DNA of 18,156 nucleotides from positions 1 to 18,156 of the forward strand of contig CAYTFK010000128.1 in assembly GCA_964436865.1 (NCBI GenBank), written 5' to 3'. The position numbers were made by a program, and so were the translations under genes. The DNA comes from JAXGPP01 sp964436865 (GTDB taxonomy: Bacteria > Planctomycetota > Planctomycetia > Pirellulales > Thermoguttaceae). The notes beneath the pieces are model-generated. The model did not search any database. It saw only the letters and a list, made by a program, of their open reading frames with translations, and was not told the DNA's origin. Below, piece by piece: positions 15,946 to 18,156 of the stretch; the stretch's first letter is position 1, and each line of letters starts with the position of its first letter.

Positions 15946-17156
15946 ACCACGACCTCCTCCAGTGCCTCGTCTTCGGTCTCGGCGTCGGCCGCTTCGGTTG
16001 CGGGCGGTACCCAGTTCAGCAGCAGGTCGCATACGCCCAGAGCACACCGGAAGCCGATGTTCGGCTTGCGCGAGATCGGATTCTCACCGCTCTGGAAATG
16101 GCAAGTGGCCTGATTGTCGAAGTACGAATCAAACGCGCCGCCGCGAACGCTCTTCATGGGCACATCGAGCAAAAGGTCGTCTTCGCCGTAGCCGCGGAAG
16201 TCGCCGCGGGTCCATTCCCAGACGTTGCCGATCAGGTCGTAGACGCCCCCGACGCTGACGCCGTCGGGAAACGCGGTGACCGCCGACGTCCCTCCCGTAC
16301 CCGTACCCCACAGGTTTGTCCGCTTGCGGTCCATGTTGTCGCCCCACGGATAGCGCCGCTGCACCCGCTTGGTCGCCGAGAGTTGCACCGGCCAGCTCCC
16401 GGCTTTCACCCACTCGGCGTCGCTGGGCAGTCGCTTGCCCACCCAACGCGCGTAGGCCGCCGCTTCGTACCAGCTTACGCCGACCACCGGGTGATCATCC
16501 TTGCCCGGCTCGAAGTTGCCGTTCTGCCAGTAAGCCGGACCCGGCATGCTGGTTCGATCGACGAACTGCAGGACGGCCGGCCAGATGCTTTCATCCCAGA
16601 GCGCGATCTGCTCGTACCCGCCGGCGGCCACGAATTCGAAGAACTGGCGGTTGGTGACCGGATAACGGTCGAGGAAGAAATGGTCCACGCGAACCACCCG
16701 CGCGCGGGCCGCCAGAAGCTCTTCGTCGTTCAGACGCCCGTCAGCCAGGACCTCGTCGAGCGCCCCCAGGGCCACTTCTCCATCCGGCACCAGGCCCATG
16801 GCTTCTTCCAGGGTCTGCCGAGCCCGTGCGTACTGCGCTTCGGTCAGCCCTTTCGCAACTTGCGGCCGCAGGAGAATGGCGTACCTCCCTTGCGCAAGCA
16901 TCTCTTCGACGAGATCCTCAATGTTGTTTGCCTCTCGCGGGACGCGGCGCACCGGCGCTGGAGACTCGCCCGCAGGCTTGGGGGCAACCGGGGCGGCGGG
17001 GGAAAACGAGCCACGGGTCGCACGCCACAAGACGTAGACCAGCCCCGCCGCGCTTGCCGCCGCCAAGGCCCCGTTCTGCAGCCAGCCGCTGAGCCCCATG
17101 CCGGCTATGGAAACGCCCGCCAGAAACCGCCAGATGAAGCCAGGTCCGCGTATCAT
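15942..17156 (-). CDS. Membrane-anchored SUMF1/FGE-fold protein
   Basis: The 404-residue protein begins with two hydrophobic stretches (about 9-23 and 29-45) that should anchor it in the membrane. A proline-rich linker and a helical region follow (76-150). Residues 155-375 form the formylglycine-generating-enzyme (SUMF1) fold: FFLDRYPVTNRQFFEFV, HPVVGVSWYEAAAYARWVGKRLPSDAEW, RRYPWGD, YDLIGNVWEWTRGDF, VRGGAFDS and IGFRCAL. True FGEs oxidise a sulfatase cysteine and need two active-site cysteines; here only Cys352 is present near that site, so it is probably not an oxygenase. Non-catalytic SUMF1 domains act as binding modules in signalling and conflict systems. Its stop overlaps the GTPase start by 4 bases. 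A short acidic tail (about 387-404) closes the protein. Confidence 0.88.
   Translation of the reverse strand: MIRGPGFIWRFLAGVSIAGMGLSGWLQNGALAAASAAGLVYVLWRATRGSFSPAAPVAPKPAGESPAPVRRVPREANNIEDLVEEMLAQGRYAILLRPQVAKGLTEAQYARARQTLEEAMGLVPDGEVALGALDEVLADGRLNDEELLAARARVVRVDHFFLDRYPVTNRQFFEFVAAGGYEQIALWDESIWPAVLQFVDRTSMPGPAYWQNGNFEPGKDDHPVVGVSWYEAAAYARWVGKRLPSDAEWVKAGSWPVQLSATKRVQRRYPWGDNMDRKRTNLWGTGTGGTSAVTAFPDGVSVGGVYDLIGNVWEWTRGDFRGYGEDDLLLDVPMKSVRGGAFDSYFDNQATCHFQSGENPISRKPNIGFRCALGVCDLLLNWVPPATEAADAETEDEALEEVVV
15952..15960 (-). promoter_or_regulatory. Strong ribosome binding site for the GTPase gene
   Basis: GGAGGAGGT on the minus strand, 6 bases ahead of ATG 15945. It lies inside the last codons of the SUMF1-fold gene and decides the GTPase start. 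Confidence 0.7.
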
Positions 17157-17198
17157 GACTCGTTCCGCTGGGATGTAATATTCCTTTTCTCGCCAGGC

Positions 17199-17912
17199 CT
17201 ACGACACACCGGCAACCCTCTTTCTTCTTCTTGCCACGTCGCGCTGCAACATCTCAAACTGCGCCATCACCGAGTCGAGCGCCGGGTCGCCGGACGGAAT
17301 GGCCGGCTCGCTGGCGGCAGGCTTCTCGGCCGGCGGCGGCGGAGCTGCGCTGGTATTCGCCAGTTGCCGCTCAACCATCGTCTCCATCAGCCGCCGCATG
17401 CGCCTCAACTCTTCGGCCCAGGCCGTTTGCTGGTCGCTCATTTCGCGTTTCTGCTCGGCCAGCGCCTCGGCCAACTCGGCGGCCCGATTGCGTACGGTTT
17501 CCAACTCGTGTTCCAGTTCCGACCGCTCCTGTTGAAGTTGTGCCCGCTGCTGCTCCCACTGCGCCGAAAGACCCTGATCGGGTGCGCTCTGCCGCTGTGC
17601 CTGCAACGCCGACATGGCCGCACGCTGCTGTTCGATTTCGCGGCGTGCTTCCGCAAGTTCGGCATGCCCGCGCGCGAGCTCTTCGGTCAGTTCGTCCACC
17701 TTCCGGCCACGCTGCTCAAGCTGCGATTGGATCTCGGCCCGCTCGGCAACCCAGGCTTCTTGCCGGCGGATCAGCTCCGCAGTCATTTCGTCGAGGTGGC
17801 CGAACACGCCATGAAAGAACTGGTCGAGATCTTCATAGACGGCCGTCGTGCCGTGCAGGGACTCGCGCATGCAGTCCCATGCGATGACTGGAGTGGCGAC
17901 ATCTACAGACAC
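17199..17912 (-). CDS. Long coiled-coil protein, first gene of the GTPase operon
   Basis: The 237-residue product is dominated by a Glu/Gln/Arg-rich coiled coil (about 42-180) of heptad type, e.g. WVAERAEIQSQLEQRGRKV and QQERSELEHELETVRNR. A Pro/Ala linker (about 185-210) and a short basic C-terminal helix (QFEMLQRDVARRRKRV) follow. The first 40 residues contain a short helical motif, DLDQFFHGVFGHLDEM. No enzymatic motif is seen; it is probably a scaffold or oligomerisation factor. The start is uncertain: GTG 17912 (MSVDVATP), ATG 17870 (MRESLHG) and GTG 18023 are all in frame. I prefer 17912. It lies 42 bases before the SUMF1-fold gene on the same strand, and its operon position suggests it organises that protein or the GTPase. 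Confidence 0.7.
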   Translation of the reverse strand: MSVDVATPVIAWDCMRESLHGTTAVYEDLDQFFHGVFGHLDEMTAELIRRQEAWVAERAEIQSQLEQRGRKVDELTEELARGHAELAEARREIEQQRAAMSALQAQRQSAPDQGLSAQWEQQRAQLQQERSELEHELETVRNRAAELAEALAEQKREMSDQQTAWAEELRRMRRLMETMVERQLANTSAAPPPPAEKPAASEPAIPSGDPALDSVMAQFEMLQRDVARRRKRVAGVS

Positions 17913-18090
17913 GATGGCTCGTCTCGGCTGCGGGCTTCGGATTCGGCTGGTTTTATCGAAAGAACCGGCAATACTGCCCCATTCCTTCGAGGTGGAACGG
18001 CACGAGAACCGCGCGTCGCCCACCGCGGACGCCGAGCCAGGATGAGTAGGGGAACGGGCGTCCGAAGGAAGTGTAGGTCACTCTCAGCAG

Positions 18091-18156
18091 GTGAGCAAAC
18101 CCGGCTACCGCCCCTGGTACCTGAAAGACAAGTGCGAACTCTCGGGCGCGGAAATG
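18091..18156 (+). CDS. Possible start of a divergent gene, cut by the window end
   Basis: An open frame on the plus strand runs from 18046 to the edge, with a GTG at 18091 giving MSKPGYRPWYLKDKCELSGAE and so on. No clear ribosome binding site precedes it. With about 180 bases between it and the coiled-coil gene, a divergent promoter region is possible. Only 22 codons are visible, so no family can be assigned and it could be chance. Confidence 0.25.
   Translation, partial: MSKPGYRPWYLKDKCELSGAEM

Noticed and set aside
15019..16113. Long plus-strand open frame (364 codons)
   Set aside because: Shadow of the GTPase gene, which has a complete P-loop, switch and zinc-ribbon pattern.
1..18156. 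CRISPR, tRNA, rRNA, insertion sequence or attachment site
   Set aside because: No spaced direct repeats, no cloverleaf, no transposase-like or integrase-like protein, and no flanking inverted repeats were seen by reading.

Overview
This is an 18.2-kb, high-GC bacterial window. Its gene content suggests a planctomycete-type chromosome: a Tat-exported DUF362 protein, an orphan SpsF-like cytidylyltransferase, several asparagine-synthase paralogues, and a GTPase/GAP1/SUMF1-fold operon. The taxonomic call is inference from gene content only. I see no rRNA, tRNA, CRISPR array, insertion sequence or phage gene.

Left part (1-4665). A complete D-2-hydroxyacid dehydrogenase (+) runs convergently into a Gfo/Idh/MocA-type oxidoreductase (-) that has lost the usual EKP lysine motif. 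A long non-coding stretch of about 680 bases follows. It carries a good minus-strand promoter candidate for the oxidoreductase. A compact plus-strand run comes next: a thioredoxin-fold protein with a WCPAC active site, an SpsF/CMP-NeuAc-synthetase-like cytidylyltransferase, a minimal nucleotidyltransferase, and a 76-residue partner that overlaps it by 4 bases (GTGA).

Middle part (4736-12003, all minus strand). Read from right to left this is a glycan/secondary-metabolite style cluster: a polytopic GT-C-like membrane protein, a GT2 glycosyltransferase of the DPM1/ArnC type with two C-terminal membrane helices, a complete AsnB-type amidotransferase, a TylF/MycF-type O-methyltransferase, and a second asparagine-synthase homologue whose glutaminase half lacks the nucleophilic cysteine. 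The likely product is a modified surface or secreted glycan; the substrate cannot be read from the sequence. A Tat-signal DUF362 protein (12323-13495) sits upstream, probably under its own promoter.

Right part (13660-17912, all minus strand). A tight four-gene operon encodes a long coiled-coil protein, a membrane-anchored SUMF1/FGE-fold protein, a zinc-ribbon TRAFAC-like GTPase, and a GTPase-associated protein of the GAP1-N2 type. The last two match in-silico-described components of NTP-dependent signalling or conflict systems. The four-component arrangement is the strongest candidate in this window for an uncharacterised biological system. A possible divergent gene begins at the right edge.
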